Assembly: GCA_026315105.1 (NCBI GenBank)
Contig: CM048744.1
Location: 354,269,168-354,333,167 of the forward strand
Origin: Locusta migratoria
Lineage: Eukaryota; Arthropoda; Insecta; Orthoptera; Acrididae
Direction of reading: 5' to 3'
Length of the DNA: 64,000 nucleotides
The notes under the pieces are model-generated. The model ran no database searches and was not told the DNA's origin. It saw nothing but the letters and a program-made list of their open reading frames with translations. Within the stretch, counting starts at the first letter, position 1. Each line of letters opens with the position of its first letter. This document shows, piece by piece, positions 31,801 through 41,795 of this stretch. The translations under genes and the position numbers were made by a program.

Positions 31801-32396
31801 GTCAATTGAGGGGCGGGCTGTAATTCCAAAATCATTCTTCAGTGATGCATTTGCCCGCCACAGGAAAACGATGTCGAAGTTATAAAAGCTGGACTGTGGA
31901 GCCAACTCAAAGTAATTTGGTCGGATGAGATAATTTACACATTGTATCCAACTTCTGGCCGACTGAACGTCCCAAAAATATGATCTACAGAGGGGAGGTT
32001 CGCTGATTTGGCCAGCCACATCCTGATATTCCATGGGTACCGTGCACCGCAAGGATTGTTTTAACATTTGGGCGTATAAGGCCCGTTGCATAGTGCAATG
32101 TTTGTTGGCCAATGGCGATGCTGTTTTCCAAAATGACAGGACTCTAGTTGACATAGCTAACACCGACCAGGACTGGTTTTCTGAGCACGACGATGAATTG
32201 TTGGATCTCCCAAGCCAACACGAAACTCCGCAATAATGAGAGTTTGTTGCCTTATTTGCAGTGAAAAATGGGGTATGGCTTTCCGCTTCCATAATCGTTA
32301 CTTGCATTCCCAGTACTTTCAGGAAGAATTCCCTGGAACGCATACGGGACTTTTATTCATTCATTTCGAGAACACTAAGCCTGCTTGGGTGCCAAG
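31801..32396. other. Unrecognised block with open frames
   Basis: A 188-codon minus-strand frame (32343 to 31777) and a 67-codon plus frame (32033-32236) overlap. Neither shows a domain I know. The minus frame begins inside this block and ends in SINE-derived sequence, which argues against a real gene. It may be the decayed interior of a DNA transposon. Confidence 0.35.
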
Positions 32397-32408
32397 GTCT
32401 CCTACACC

Positions 32409-32612
32409 GCCGGCTTCGGTGGCCGCGGGGACTGAGGCGCTCAAGTCACGGTCTGCACGGCCACTACGATCGGGGGTTCGAATCCCCCCTCGGGCATGGA
32501 TATTTGTGCCGTCCTAGTTCGTAAGCAGTTCATAAGTAGTTTGTAAGTTGAGGGACTGATGACCCCGTAATTAAGTCCCATAGACTATACAAACATTTGA
32601 ACATTTTTTTTT
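32409..32612 (+). mobile_element. SINE family A with target duplication
   Basis: GTCTCCTACACC at 32397-32408 and 32613-32624. The 3' end is ACATTTTTTTTT. Confidence 0.95.
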
Positions 32613-32734
32613 GTCTCCTACACCGAATCAAACTTGGTAACAGATTGTGTTTCTGTTGTTCCAATGTATTATTTGTACTGCTGTACCTTCGAGAGTATTT
32701 TGAAATGTGGAAGATACGAAAGGTACAAACAACT

Positions 32735-32990
32735 TTTTGCGACCGCTCTAGCACTGAGGTACCCCGACACGGTTCGCAGGAGAACTTCTGTGAAGTAGGA
32801 GGCGAGGTACTGGCAGAAGTGAAGTTGTGTGGGGGAGTCGTGAGTCGTGTCGGGGTAGCTCAGTCGGTAGAGCGCTTGCCCGCGAAAGGCAAAGGTCCCA
32901 GGTTAGAGTCCCGGTTCCGGCACACAATTTTAATCTGCCATATCAGCGCACACTCCGCTGCAGAGTGAAAGTTTCATTCTGGAACTTTTT
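32735..32990 (+). mobile_element. SINE family C, tRNA-like
   Basis: The tRNA-like domain is 32849-32921: GGGGTAGCTCAGTCGGTAGA, stem TTGCC, loop CGCGAAA, stem GGCAA, then a B box CCAGGTTAGAGTCCCGG. Acceptor ends GTCGGGG and TTCCGGC pair with G-U pairs. It is followed by ACACAATTTTAATCTGCC and GCAGAGTGAAAGTTTCATTC. A related copy lies at 52632-52900. The anticodon reading is uncertain because the arm is shifted by one base. Confidence 0.72.
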
Positions 32991-33396
32991 GGGAGTTTTG
33001 CAGGTGTGTGTGTGACGATGCAAGAAATCGCCACTCTAATACCCAGTTAGGATAGAATTCCAAACTGATGGCTTCATCAATTTTCTATAATTACCAGTCG
33101 AAGTTAGACAGCTTTTTAAAAATATCGGTAACCGGTTTCGGATGTAATAGTCCATTTTCAAATAATTCAAGAAAGCTCTCGAGTTACTTTGATTTGAAAA
33201 TGGACTAATAGATCTGAAACCGGTAACCAAACTAAAAAATAATAAGAAATAAAGCTGTTACTTCGATTGATAATTATAGAAAATTTGTCAAATAAGTTAC
33301 TTCCTACATGCTGAAAATAAGTTACTTTTTATGTTTTTTTTTTAATGTAGCAATAGATTTTTGTATTACAAGTGCTCACTATTACTACTATAAGCA
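32991..33396. other. No gene; small inverted repeat
   Basis: At 33120-33240 ATCGGTAACCGGTTTCGGAT and its mirror (TCTGAAACCGGTAACC), together with TCCATTTTCAAA and TTTGAAAATGGA, form an imperfect inverted repeat of about 45 bp per arm. The rest is unassigned. Confidence 0.6.
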
Positions 33397-33770
33397 GCTT
33401 ACAGCCAATCAGCTGCAGGTACTTTTGAAACTCTTGACCTAGATTTCGACACTAGTGAGGGTGTCTTCGTCGGAAGGCAAATGTAACATTACATGTACTG
33501 TGTTTCAAGGGTATCGTGATTGCTCACTTCTTAAATTAAAAAGGAAACAAATTATTAGATCACTGGATGAAAGTGGTATGGCTCCAATTTTATCCGGTGA
33601 TGTAATAAGTTGTTTTTGTCCATTTTAATTATCGAAGTGAGCAATTGTTCACAATCCCCTGTAATTACATGTAATGTGAGTTACATTTTCCTTCCGATGA
33701 AGACAACCTCACTAGTGTCGAAATCTAGGTCAAGAGTTTCAAAAGTACCTGCAGCTGATTGGCTGTAAGC
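33397..33770. mobile_element. 374-bp fold-back repeat
   Basis: Arms at about 33397-33542 and 33620-33770 are nearly perfect reverse complements, including CAATCAGCTGCAGGTACTTT and GACCTAGATTTCGACACTAG. The loop is about 77 nt. One arm has TACATGTACTGTGTTTCAAG where the other has a diverged match. No coding. Class unknown. Confidence 0.85.
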
Positions 33771-35170
33771 TTATTATTTTGATAATTTGTACAGTTGCTG
33801 ACAATAGTCATGTTCAAGATTTTTATTAATTATATTCTGACATTGTATTTAGAGTCGCATCGTAATACCCTGTATGTCTGATATTTGAATGCGAAACTTC
33901 ACGTACCAAGAATGTAAAGAACCATAGAACTCCGATAAGCTCTGTGCTGGGATTATCCGAAACACTGCTTCAATGGTTTTGTAAAGAACGAGTTGGTGAT
34001 ATTTTATGAACACTAAACACAACCGCTAAAATGTAGCAGAGTGATTCCTTCGGTAACAATTTCTGTATCATACCCTCGCTGAGGGTGACCAACTCTTGAT
34101 TACTGGTTTAAGGGAGATGATTAAAATCTAATCATTGTTATAAGAGAGAATAAGGGAGATTTATTCATAGTAAATTTCAGCTGCACAACTATACATATTT
34201 CCTTGAAATAGATAACAATAAGGATGTAAACATTAAAAAATCGGACATAATTTGCTTGTTTTTACTCTTATTTTAAGGGAGCTCTTCAACCCAAGAGTAA
34301 GTTTTTAAAATAATGGCATTAAGAAGACTCATATTTGGTGCAAATTCAAGAACAGTATGCCAAAATCTATTGGATTTGCATCTTATATATCGAGTTTTCG
34401 TTATGTAACTAATTAAGCAATCCTAGGAGATAATAAAATAATGCATGACGCATTTTTCACGGATGGATATAAGCCGTTATATAATTTCACAGTGGTACAA
34501 AAACCTGTCTTTAATCTTCATTTTCACTGCACGAGCACACAATGACAACCGATTCACTTTAAACCAAATGAAAATAGGAACACTTCACAGAAGGTATACC
34601 GCGAAAAAAAAAAAAAAAAAAGCCTAAATCGAAACATTTGGTACTTTCCTCTGTTTTCGATAGCTGAGAAGCAATCGATCAAACAGTACTGTTTCTTTCG
34701 AAGCGTTGCGAGAGTCAGATGAGAAATAACTAATGGCAAGCTTCCAAGCTTCTGTCTGATGTCTATAATCCGATTTCGCGAGTCATCACTTCCGCGTGTT
34801 ATGGTATAAAAGCGTTAACTGCTAATAGGTAGGACGCGATCGCATCCTTTAGTTGCTAGTATTGACCAAGAAACCTATGAGCATTTCCTCACAGCTCCAT
34901 GCATTTCAAAGGCCGTAGAAGCACGAACGGTAATCAGTAATAGTATCGTACTAGTTGACCCGTGCGAATAATTTGCAATTCGCACTCTATCCTGATCAGT
35001 CAGAGATAGGTAACATAGTACTGGAGATTAAATTATTATAGGTTATAATAGTAAGCGGTACTTACCTGTGATGATGAACTTTGAGGTAATTCAGTTCATT
35101 CGAACAGTACACAACGCTTGATTGAACAAAGTGGACAATTCCAAAGCTGTTGTGCATCGACGCGTGAAAC
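33771..35170. other. No recognised gene
   Basis: AT-rich unassigned sequence with an A run at about 34603-34620. Confidence 0.5.
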
Positions 35171-35175
35171 AGAAA

Positions 35176-35608
35176 TCTCTACATCTGCAAATCACATTTA
35201 AGTGCCTGGCAGAGGATTCATCGAACCACCCTTATACTATTCCTCTCCCATTCCATTCTCGAATAGCACACGAAGAAAGAACACCTGAATCTCTCCGTTC
35301 GAGCTCTGATTTCACGTATTTTATTCTGATGATCATTTCTACCTATGTAGCTGGGAGTCAACAGTATATTTTCCTATTCGGAGGAGAATGTTGGCGATTA
35401 GAGTTTCGTAAGTAGCCCACGCCGCAGCGATAAGCGCCGTTGTTGTAATGATTCCCATCCCAGATCCTGTATTATTTCCGTAGCGCTGTCTCCCCTGTAT
35501 AGTGACAATACAAAACCAGCTGCCCTTCTTTGGACTCTTTAGATGTCCTCCGTCAAACCCACCTGATAAGTATCCCACACTGGGCAGCAATACTCCAAGT
35601 GCAAATTT
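35176..35608 (-). mobile_element. Jockey/CR1-like LINE tail
   Basis: This is the minus-strand homologue of 61375-61882, which is on the plus strand. The left end (3' end of the LINE) is CTACATCTGCAAATCAC. Inside are complements of the PTYIGRNDHQNKI-type coding stretch and of CAGGTGGGTTTGACGGAGGA. An 83-codon frame on the minus strand is out of the LINE's reading frame. Confidence 0.78.
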
Positions 35609-36302
35609 TATTAAAAGTTTTTCTGTGGAAACAATTTTAAAATATCTGCGTATTTTTCGTCATTAGTGGAGAACGAAACCTTGAAAATGATACCTTAATA
35701 ACTAATTTTGGATATGTAATACGAAAGATATGGCGTACCCACAGAAAAACAGATGAGAAATAAAATATGAAAAGTTATTCAGGATATCTCGCTGAGAGAA
35801 TTTCAAGTATCAACAGTACTTCACGGGTTTCAGGTATAACAGTGATCACTAACGAAATATATGGAAGAAACAGGCAGAGAATAAGGGAGACGGGAGAATT
35901 AAAAAAAAATTAAAATACGGGAGAATCCATATACTGCAGGAGAGCTCGTTACCCTACAGCCTCGCTGTACATCTCCAAAGACGGCACGTAAGTATTGAGC
36001 ACAAGCTAGGTGAAGTTAGCTTGTGTATGTCTACTATTTAAAGAGCTGTATGACACCAAAAGATTAGAGCTTGGGGCAGGGGCGTTGATGACGCGGGTCG
36101 AAACACAACTCCCTTCAGAACCATATCCAAATGGTATTTCTAATTTTTTTTTATAGTTGCTCACATTGCAACCTGTATTCGAATTTTAAACGTTCAAACG
36201 ATTGACTGTTCAGCTGAAGATATTTCAGGTATGGATCTGAACGAACTTCTTGAGAAATGAACCTCCGCAACCACCTCGGGCAAATTGAACCCGTCCCTCC
36301 AG
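35609..36302. other. No recognised gene
   Basis: Unassigned. No domain or repeat recognised. Confidence 0.5.
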
Positions 36303-36314
36303 AAGACAAGACAA

Positions 36315-36418
36315 ATGTTCAAATTTCAAATGTCTGTAAATCTATCGGACCAAACTGCGTGGTCATCAGTCCGTAGCTTACAAACTACTTAAACGTAGGT
36401 AAACTAACCGAAGGACAA

Positions 36419-36483
<65 letters not shown>

Positions 36484-36569
36484 CCCCAGGGAGGACTCGA
36501 ACCTCCACGGCGAGCAACCGCGGGCTCCGCAGCGAGGTGCTTTAGACCGCTCGGCTACTCCACCGCGGC
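36315..36569 (-). mobile_element. SINE family B with internal (AC)n expansion
   Basis: AAGACAAGACAA at 36303-36314 and 36570-36581 is the target duplication. The copy is longer than usual because the GT-rich spacer just after the tRNA-like head has grown into an AC/TG run of about 60 bp (36418-36480). The 3' hairpin arms are of the CGGAC...GTCCG type. Confidence 0.94.
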
Positions 36570-36599
36570 AAGACAAGACAACTGAACACTCACCCAAAA

Positions 36600-37095
36600 G
36601 AATAAATTATCCACTCCCCTAGCTGGAGCCTGGGTTTATAACATCACGTCGACATGGTGATCATTAAGGACGGAGCTTGAGGTGAAGGGAAGGGAAGGGA
36701 AGCGATGTGTGTGGTTGGCCGACGCGAGGCGAAGCGTATTGTCTGGGAGCAGCCAGACGGCGGCCGACGGAGGGCGTTGGCGAAGCAGGTGTCTGGCTGC
36801 GCAAGGAGCACCAGCCTACCAGCCTACACGTCAGCATTCCTCGCATGCAGCGCCCTTGACCTTCAGGGGTCAACAGCAGCGCCAGGGGAAGCACCGTGCC
36901 GACTCGACTGCCAGCCAGCCGTTGGCCAAGGTCAGCAAACACTCGCCTCGTCACGTAGCACGCCGACGACGACCGTGACACCGTCCGAGCGGTTGCTGTA
37001 ATGCTGTGTCCCCGCGCTTACGAGGCATCAACACAGCGCGGACAAGGGCGGAACGCAGTCGCCACCCTGAGTGTGGCTCCCACTGTACCCTGGTC
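36600..37095. other. CpG-rich block, possible host promoter or exon
   Basis: From about 36660 to 37095 the DNA is GC- and CpG-rich, unlike its surroundings. Open frames of 84-142 codons lie on both strands with no domain. A purine stretch GAAGGGAAGGGAAGGG opens it. It has no copy elsewhere in the window. It might be regulatory, but this rests on composition only. Confidence 0.35.
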
Positions 37096-37163
37096 TAGGG
37101 TGACCACATTTCCAGATATGTATAAAAATACGGGACACATATGGGTACCGATGCGTCTGACAC

Positions 37164-37200
37164 TAAATGTTGCTTTTACCTGTAGCATTAAAGCAGACAT
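37164..37200 (+). repeat. 37-bp direct repeat, left copy
   Basis: TAAATGTTGCTTTTACCTGT then AGCATTAAAGCAGACAT. The same 37 bases with two differences occur at 39022-39058. This copy directly abuts the 3' end of a minus-strand LINE, as a target duplication would. Confidence 0.92.
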
Positions 37201-37202
37201 TT

Positions 37203-37233
<31 letters not shown>

Positions 37234-37988
37234 CGTCTTCAGTCCGGAGACTAGTTTCATGCAGCTCTCCACAATACCCTATCCTGAGCAAGCCTCTTCA
37301 ACTCCACATAAGAGCGGCAACCTACATCTGTCTGAATCTGCTTATTGTATCCATCTCTTGGTCTTCCTCTGCGGTTTTAACCCCACACACTTCCCTCCAA
37401 CGCTAAATTCACAATTACTTGATGTCTAAGAATGTGCCCTACCAATCTATCCCTTCTTTTAGTCAAGGTATGCCAGAAATTTCTTTTCTCCCCAATTCTC
37501 TTCAGTACCTCCTCATTAGTTACGCGATCCACCCACCTATCTTCAGCATTATTCTGTAGCACCATTTTTGAAAAGCCTCAATCCTCTTCCTGTCCGCACT
37601 GTTTATCGTCCATGTCTCACTCCCATACAAGGCAACACTCCATACAAATGCCTTCAGAAAGGACTTCCTTAGGCTTAAATCAATATTCGATGTTAACAAA
37701 TTTCTCTTTTTCAAGAACGTTTTTCTACCCATTGCCATTCTGCATTTATATTCTCTGTACTGCGACCATCATTTGTTATTTTACTGCCCAAGTAACAAAA
37801 CTCATCTACCTCCTTTATTGCTTCGTTACCCAATTTAATTCCTTCAGCATCACCTGATTTTCTGACACTGCTCTCCATTACCCTAGTTTTGCTCTTGTTA
37901 ATCTTCATCTTATATGCACCTTTCAGCACACTGTCCATTCAGTTTAACTGTTCTTCCAGGTCCTTTGCTGTCTCTGACAGAATTACAG
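37201..37988 (-). mobile_element. RTE-like LINE, broken at RT hairpin
   Basis: The left end TTTTGTTGTTGTTGTTG is the complement of the CAA-repeat tail. Coding fragments on the minus strand include RKTFLKKRNLLTSNIDLSLR, SFLKAFVWSVALYGSETWTI and MDSVLKGAYKMKINKSKTRV in frames 37377-37938. The 5' boundary comes directly after the complement of GTAATTCTGTCAGAGACAG, just short of the FADD box. Confidence 0.88.
37377..37938 (-). pseudogene. RTE-like reverse transcriptase, C-terminal fragment
   Basis: Three overlapping minus-strand frames (37711-37938, 37520-37738, 37377-37565) together cover the segment from MDSVLKGAYK to RLVGHILRHQVIVNLALEGS. Two frameshifts separate them. Everything N-terminal, including the catalytic box, is missing. 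Confidence 0.85.
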
Positions 37989-39021
37989 AATATGGTGGAC
38001 AAACGTCGAATTCAACGTCTCGTTCATTTTTGATGTACCGTCAAAAGCTACAGCGTTTCAACATCGCCAGTCTCAATGAATTGACGAGGCGTTTATTTTA
38101 ACAGACTCTCCAATCTAAACAGCGTCTAGTATCGTGTATTAAATCGATACTACCGAGTTTTATCGTTTGTTTTCATTGTTTTTCTCTAGTGTTCGATTGA
38201 ACAATTGAATTGCTATGTAAATAGCGGGTTTTTCAGTACGGCCAAAGTTGATGTGATTCGTAAGTTTGGTGGAACTGGACAATAATGAAGCTAAGAAAAT
38301 GGAACGTACCGATGAAATACAGGTTCTAAATTTTTTGATGAGAAAAGTTTGTTTGTGGGGTTTATTTCAGAAATGAAAGACTTAATTCCTTGCGGGAATT
38401 TCACATATAGGGGTCTCAGCGACGCAATTGCTTCTGAAACCTTCTTGTTATATCGGCATACGGTTCATTTCGCAACCCCATTTAAGTCTGCTATTACCAT
38501 TTGAAGAGATCCAGTAGCATAGAATCGTAGAGTTGAAAGCAGCTTTTGTATTGGGCTTAATGGTCTCTTTCTGTTTAGTTGGATACTATAGTCTATTTTC
38601 AATTTGTTCCATAAGTTTCAATGCTACTTTCTTGGACAACCTGTACCTTGTAATTAATTTTATATCATTAATTGTGTAGAAATGATCATTGCGCTCAGAA
38701 ATTTCGCGTTCACGCTCTAGATTTTCTAGCAAATTTATGTACAATACGTCTGCATCAAAGTTATCTCACGTCTTTACAGCCAGAAGACGTGAACAGCAAT
38801 AAAGTATGTATATTACCTTTACAAAAACTCCTGAATATTTTAAACTACAGTAAACCTGTGTTGTATAAACGACTAGTCAAATGGTTTGACGACGCAAAAA
38901 TCGGCGCGTCAGTTTTGACTGCGAGTTTAACGATCGTTACAGTAAACAGACGTCGATGAAACGCAAAAATGAAAATTAAACGATCGTCAAAGTCATAAAC
39001 GACGCTTGGTGAAATCGGGCA
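37989..39021. other. Unassigned segment joined to LINE
   Basis: 1033 bases between the LINE break and the second 37-bp repeat. AT-rich, with no long minus-strand frame and one 95-codon plus-strand frame (38672-38959) without a domain. By position it could be a second RNA copied onto the LINE during insertion. Confidence 0.5.
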
Positions 39022-39058
39022 TAAATGTTGCTTTTACCTGTGGCATTAAAGCATACAT
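39022..39058 (+). repeat. 37-bp direct repeat, right copy
   Basis: Matches 37164-37200 except for G for A and T for G at two places. Confidence 0.92.
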
Positions 39059-39078
39059 AAACACACGAATTGATGCGG

Positions 39079-39079
<1 letters not shown>

Positions 39080-39113
<34 letters not shown>
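39080..39113. repeat. (AC)n microsatellite
   Basis: About 17 AC units. The following 300 bases up to 39405 hold nothing recognised. Confidence 0.96.
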
Positions 39114-39117
<4 letters not shown>

Positions 39118-39408
39118 AGTGAACAAAGCCAGAGTTTCTCCTCCCACCCCCATCGCCCGCTCCCCAAGCTGACCTGTCGTATTCGCTGGTTGTCGTATTT
39201 ACATTTGCTTTTCTCGATATGACATATTTTAGAGAAGTGTTACCACAATAGGAATGGCATTTAATTACTTAAAGGACATTAAGGCATCGGGGCAAGCATC
39301 GGAATTATGGGTTTTCGGACGGGATAAACTACATACAAAGCAATCTCAGTAACTAAGACATACCAAGTTAGGTACTAATACAAAAATTAACCAAACATAA
39401 CTACTCGT

Positions 39409-39604
39409 TGAGGTGGAGTGGCCTAGCATTCTAAGGTGTCTTGCTGCGGAGCGAGCGGTTGCTCGCCTTCGGAGGTTCGAGTCCTCCCTGGGGGGCGCGC
39501 GCGCGCGCGTCGTCCTTAGGTTAAGTTAAAGTAGTTTGTAAGTCTAGGGACTGATAACCATAGCAGTTTGGTCCAGTTGTTTTAGAAACATTCGAACATT
39601 TTGA
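39409..39604 (+). mobile_element. SINE family B with (GC)n in spacer
   Basis: Head GGAGTGGCCTAGCATTCTAA and GGAGGTTCGAGTCCTCC. The spacer after the head is GGGGGGCGCGCGCGCGCG, where other copies have GT. Target duplication is doubtful (TAACTA words only). Confidence 0.85.
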
Positions 39605-40343
39605 ACGTAACTAGTCATACAACTGAAAGTGGAATAAATTGCATTACTAATTAAAGAAATACTTTATTCTTTTATAGTTCTCATATGCAGACAAGCAAGA
39701 CAGTCATGATTACTTACGAACTTTACGTATTTCTCTGTGAATTATATTTTGCAGAAGAATATGTGTCATGCAGGAGGTCGGTATTTTCAAGTAATGATCA
39801 CTACATCAAGTATTGTGAAAATGAGTTGTTATAAGTACTTCCTTCACAGTTTGCACACTAGATATGTTGTCTTCGAAGTCAATGAAATATTTGTGATGGA
39901 GAACACCGTTTCCAAAGCATCATTTGCTACAAATATCTTCAGATACAAGTAAGTTGAAAATTACACATACAATTCTCGATAAATTTTCTATTCTTGTATA
40001 TTTGGAGATGGATCACTTACTCAATAAGTTGATATTTACATCTTTCTCCAAAATATTTTCATTAAACTCAGGTGAATTTTTAATTCTTTACTGAAATATT
40101 TGACCTGAGACTATTTAAATGCGTAAGCCCATACGTCAAAAATCTAGACTCATCCCCTTTGAGTTGAAGCCTATTGATTATGACTACATTTGTTCTCCGT
40201 TTGGTTACGCTAACATTGCTTTAAAAATGTTAATTCAAAATATATGGGAAGGTTACTAAAATACGGGACAACATACGGCCCCTACGTACTTTCTCGGGAC
40301 AACGGGATGTCTGGCCACTCTACCCTAGTCCTTCAGACACCTG
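39605..40343. other. No recognised gene
   Basis: Unassigned. The right part (40258-40331) has CGGGACAACGGGATGTCTGG and ACTCTACCCTAGTCC, which loosely mirrors GGTCTAGGGTGACCAC at 37093; see rejected items. Confidence 0.45.
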
Positions 40344-40354
40344 CAACTGGTACG

Positions 40355-40548
40355 TATGAAATGTTTGTAGAGCTTATGGGACTCAACTACGGGGTCATCA
40401 GTCCCTAAACTTACGAACTACTTACGAACTAGCTAAGACTAAGGACGGCACAAATATCCATGCCCGAGGGGGGATTCGAACCCCCGACCGTAGTGGCCGT
40501 GCGGAACGTGACTGGCGCGCCGCAATCCGCTCGGCCACCGCGGCCGGC
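40355..40548 (-). mobile_element. SINE family A with target duplication
   Basis: CAACTGGTACG at 40344-40354 and 40549-40559. Confidence 0.94.
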
Positions 40549-40792
40549 CAACTGGTACGAAGTATCAGCTTCGTTTGTCTATATTGGCACATGTCTGCCA
40601 CAGTGAATATAAGGATGGCGGAACGGGCCATCATCAAAAGCGATATTCTATTACCGTGTCTAAATTTTTCTGACCGGCAGAAAGTGCCGATACGATGTGC
40701 AGTGTCCGCGTTTACCTATGGAAACGATGCAAATGTCTATCAGACATGGAAGATAACAACCACAGAACAGCTCGTGACAGTTGTAATTGTGG

Positions 40793-41221
40793 TGTCGCAC
40801 AAGTCTGTAGTGCGCGCCACCTACTTTGGCCGCGCGCCGCCATGCACGCACGGCGCGGCGTTCTTACGACGTCAGCCACGAGGCCCTCTGCTGCAACTCC
40901 GCTCGTGGCCACCACTGAACTGCATCGGTCACTTTGCAAACAGATAGGCACTGGATAACAGTCTTATCAGTAGGCAGACCTCTACCTAGTTAAACTATGT
41001 ATCTGCATTCCACTAGTCTTCTGTTAACAAAGTATTGTACTATTTCTTCGAAATATATATCTTGTTCTAATCTAGCTTAGTGTTTCTAGTTTCTGCTGTC
41101 CCACTGGCTGGTCACCTCAGACTCTGTACCCGCACACGCGTGCATCTTATTTCCCTGTGTCGGTCTCTCTCTACTCGGCCACCGACACCTAGGACAACCG
41201 GCGGAAACGAGACACAAAAGT
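40793..41221 (+). repeat. LTR-like repeat, left arm of inverted pair
   Basis: Begins GTGGTGTCGCAC and ends GAAACGAGACACAAAAG. It is similar over its whole length, reversed, to 42124-42545, with a 40-base insertion near the start. Shared words include ACGGCGCGGCGTTCTTACGA, CTCGTGGCCACCACTGAAC and TCTGCTGTCCCACTGGCTG. Length and a TGTGGTGTC start suggest a Gypsy-type LTR, but no internal retroviral-type coding is present and the class is unproven. Confidence 0.72.
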
Positions 41222-41289
41222 AATAACCGGCTTTCCTTGTGCAGGACATACATAGTTGAATGTCCGAGTGCTCGTGGGAAGCAGGAAAT

Positions 41290-41405
41290 GTGCGGCGTAT
41301 GGGAGGTTGGCTCAGTCCGGAAGGCGTGCACTCTGATTGCGTAACGCTTAACGCGGCCGCACGCGAACAGCGAGGAATGCCGGTTCAACTTCCGGCGCGG
41401 CACAA
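41290..41405 (+). repeat. tRNA-like block with internal spacer
   Basis: GTTGGCTCAGTCCGGAAGGC (A-box-like), then about 45 bases, then ATGCCGGTTCAACTTCCGGC (B-box-like) and GCGGCAC. It could be a SINE head or a decayed intron-bearing tRNA gene. Acceptor pairing is weak. Confidence 0.35.
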
Positions 41406-41462
41406 ATCTTCATATGCCACCATTAAATCATACACCTGATGCTGAGCCCTATTAGCAACTGC

Positions 41463-41668
41463 GATGCCGCGGTGGAGTGGCAGAGCTCTCTAAGGCGCCT
41501 TGCTGCGGAGCGCGCGGTTGTTCGCCATGAAGGTTCGATTCTTCTCTCTCGAGTGTGTGTGTGTGTGTGTGCGGGGGGGGGGGGGGGGAGGGGGGAGCAG
41601 TTTGTAAGGCTGGGGACTGATAACCGCAGTAGGTATGGCCCTTAGATTTATAAACATTTGCACATTTC
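41463..41668 (+). mobile_element. SINE family B with (GT)n and G run in spacer
   Basis: The head is intact (GGAGCGCGCGGTTGTTCG). The spacer has become a GT run followed by about 17 G (41552-41600). The 3' domain is shortened. A possible 8-bp duplication GCAACTGC/GCAATTGT has mismatches. Confidence 0.85.
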
Positions 41669-41795
41669 GCAATTGTGAATACATTACTTTTATTTCATTT
41701 AACACCACACTTATCACTCTTGTAAAACTTTCTCAGCGGATTAAAATTATTAACGTTCAAATATTTATAAGTGTTAGTAACTTCACTGTCGCTCA

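Noticed and set aside
31777..32343. 188-codon minus-strand open frame as a possible host gene
   Set aside because: No domain, no composition shift, and it ends in SINE 3' sequence. Listed only as an unrecognised block.
37093..40331. Inverted ends CTAGGGT... of a 3.2-kb element
   Set aside because: Only about seven bases match cleanly (GGTCTAGGGTGACC against GACTAGGGTAGAGTGG), so this is too weak to claim.
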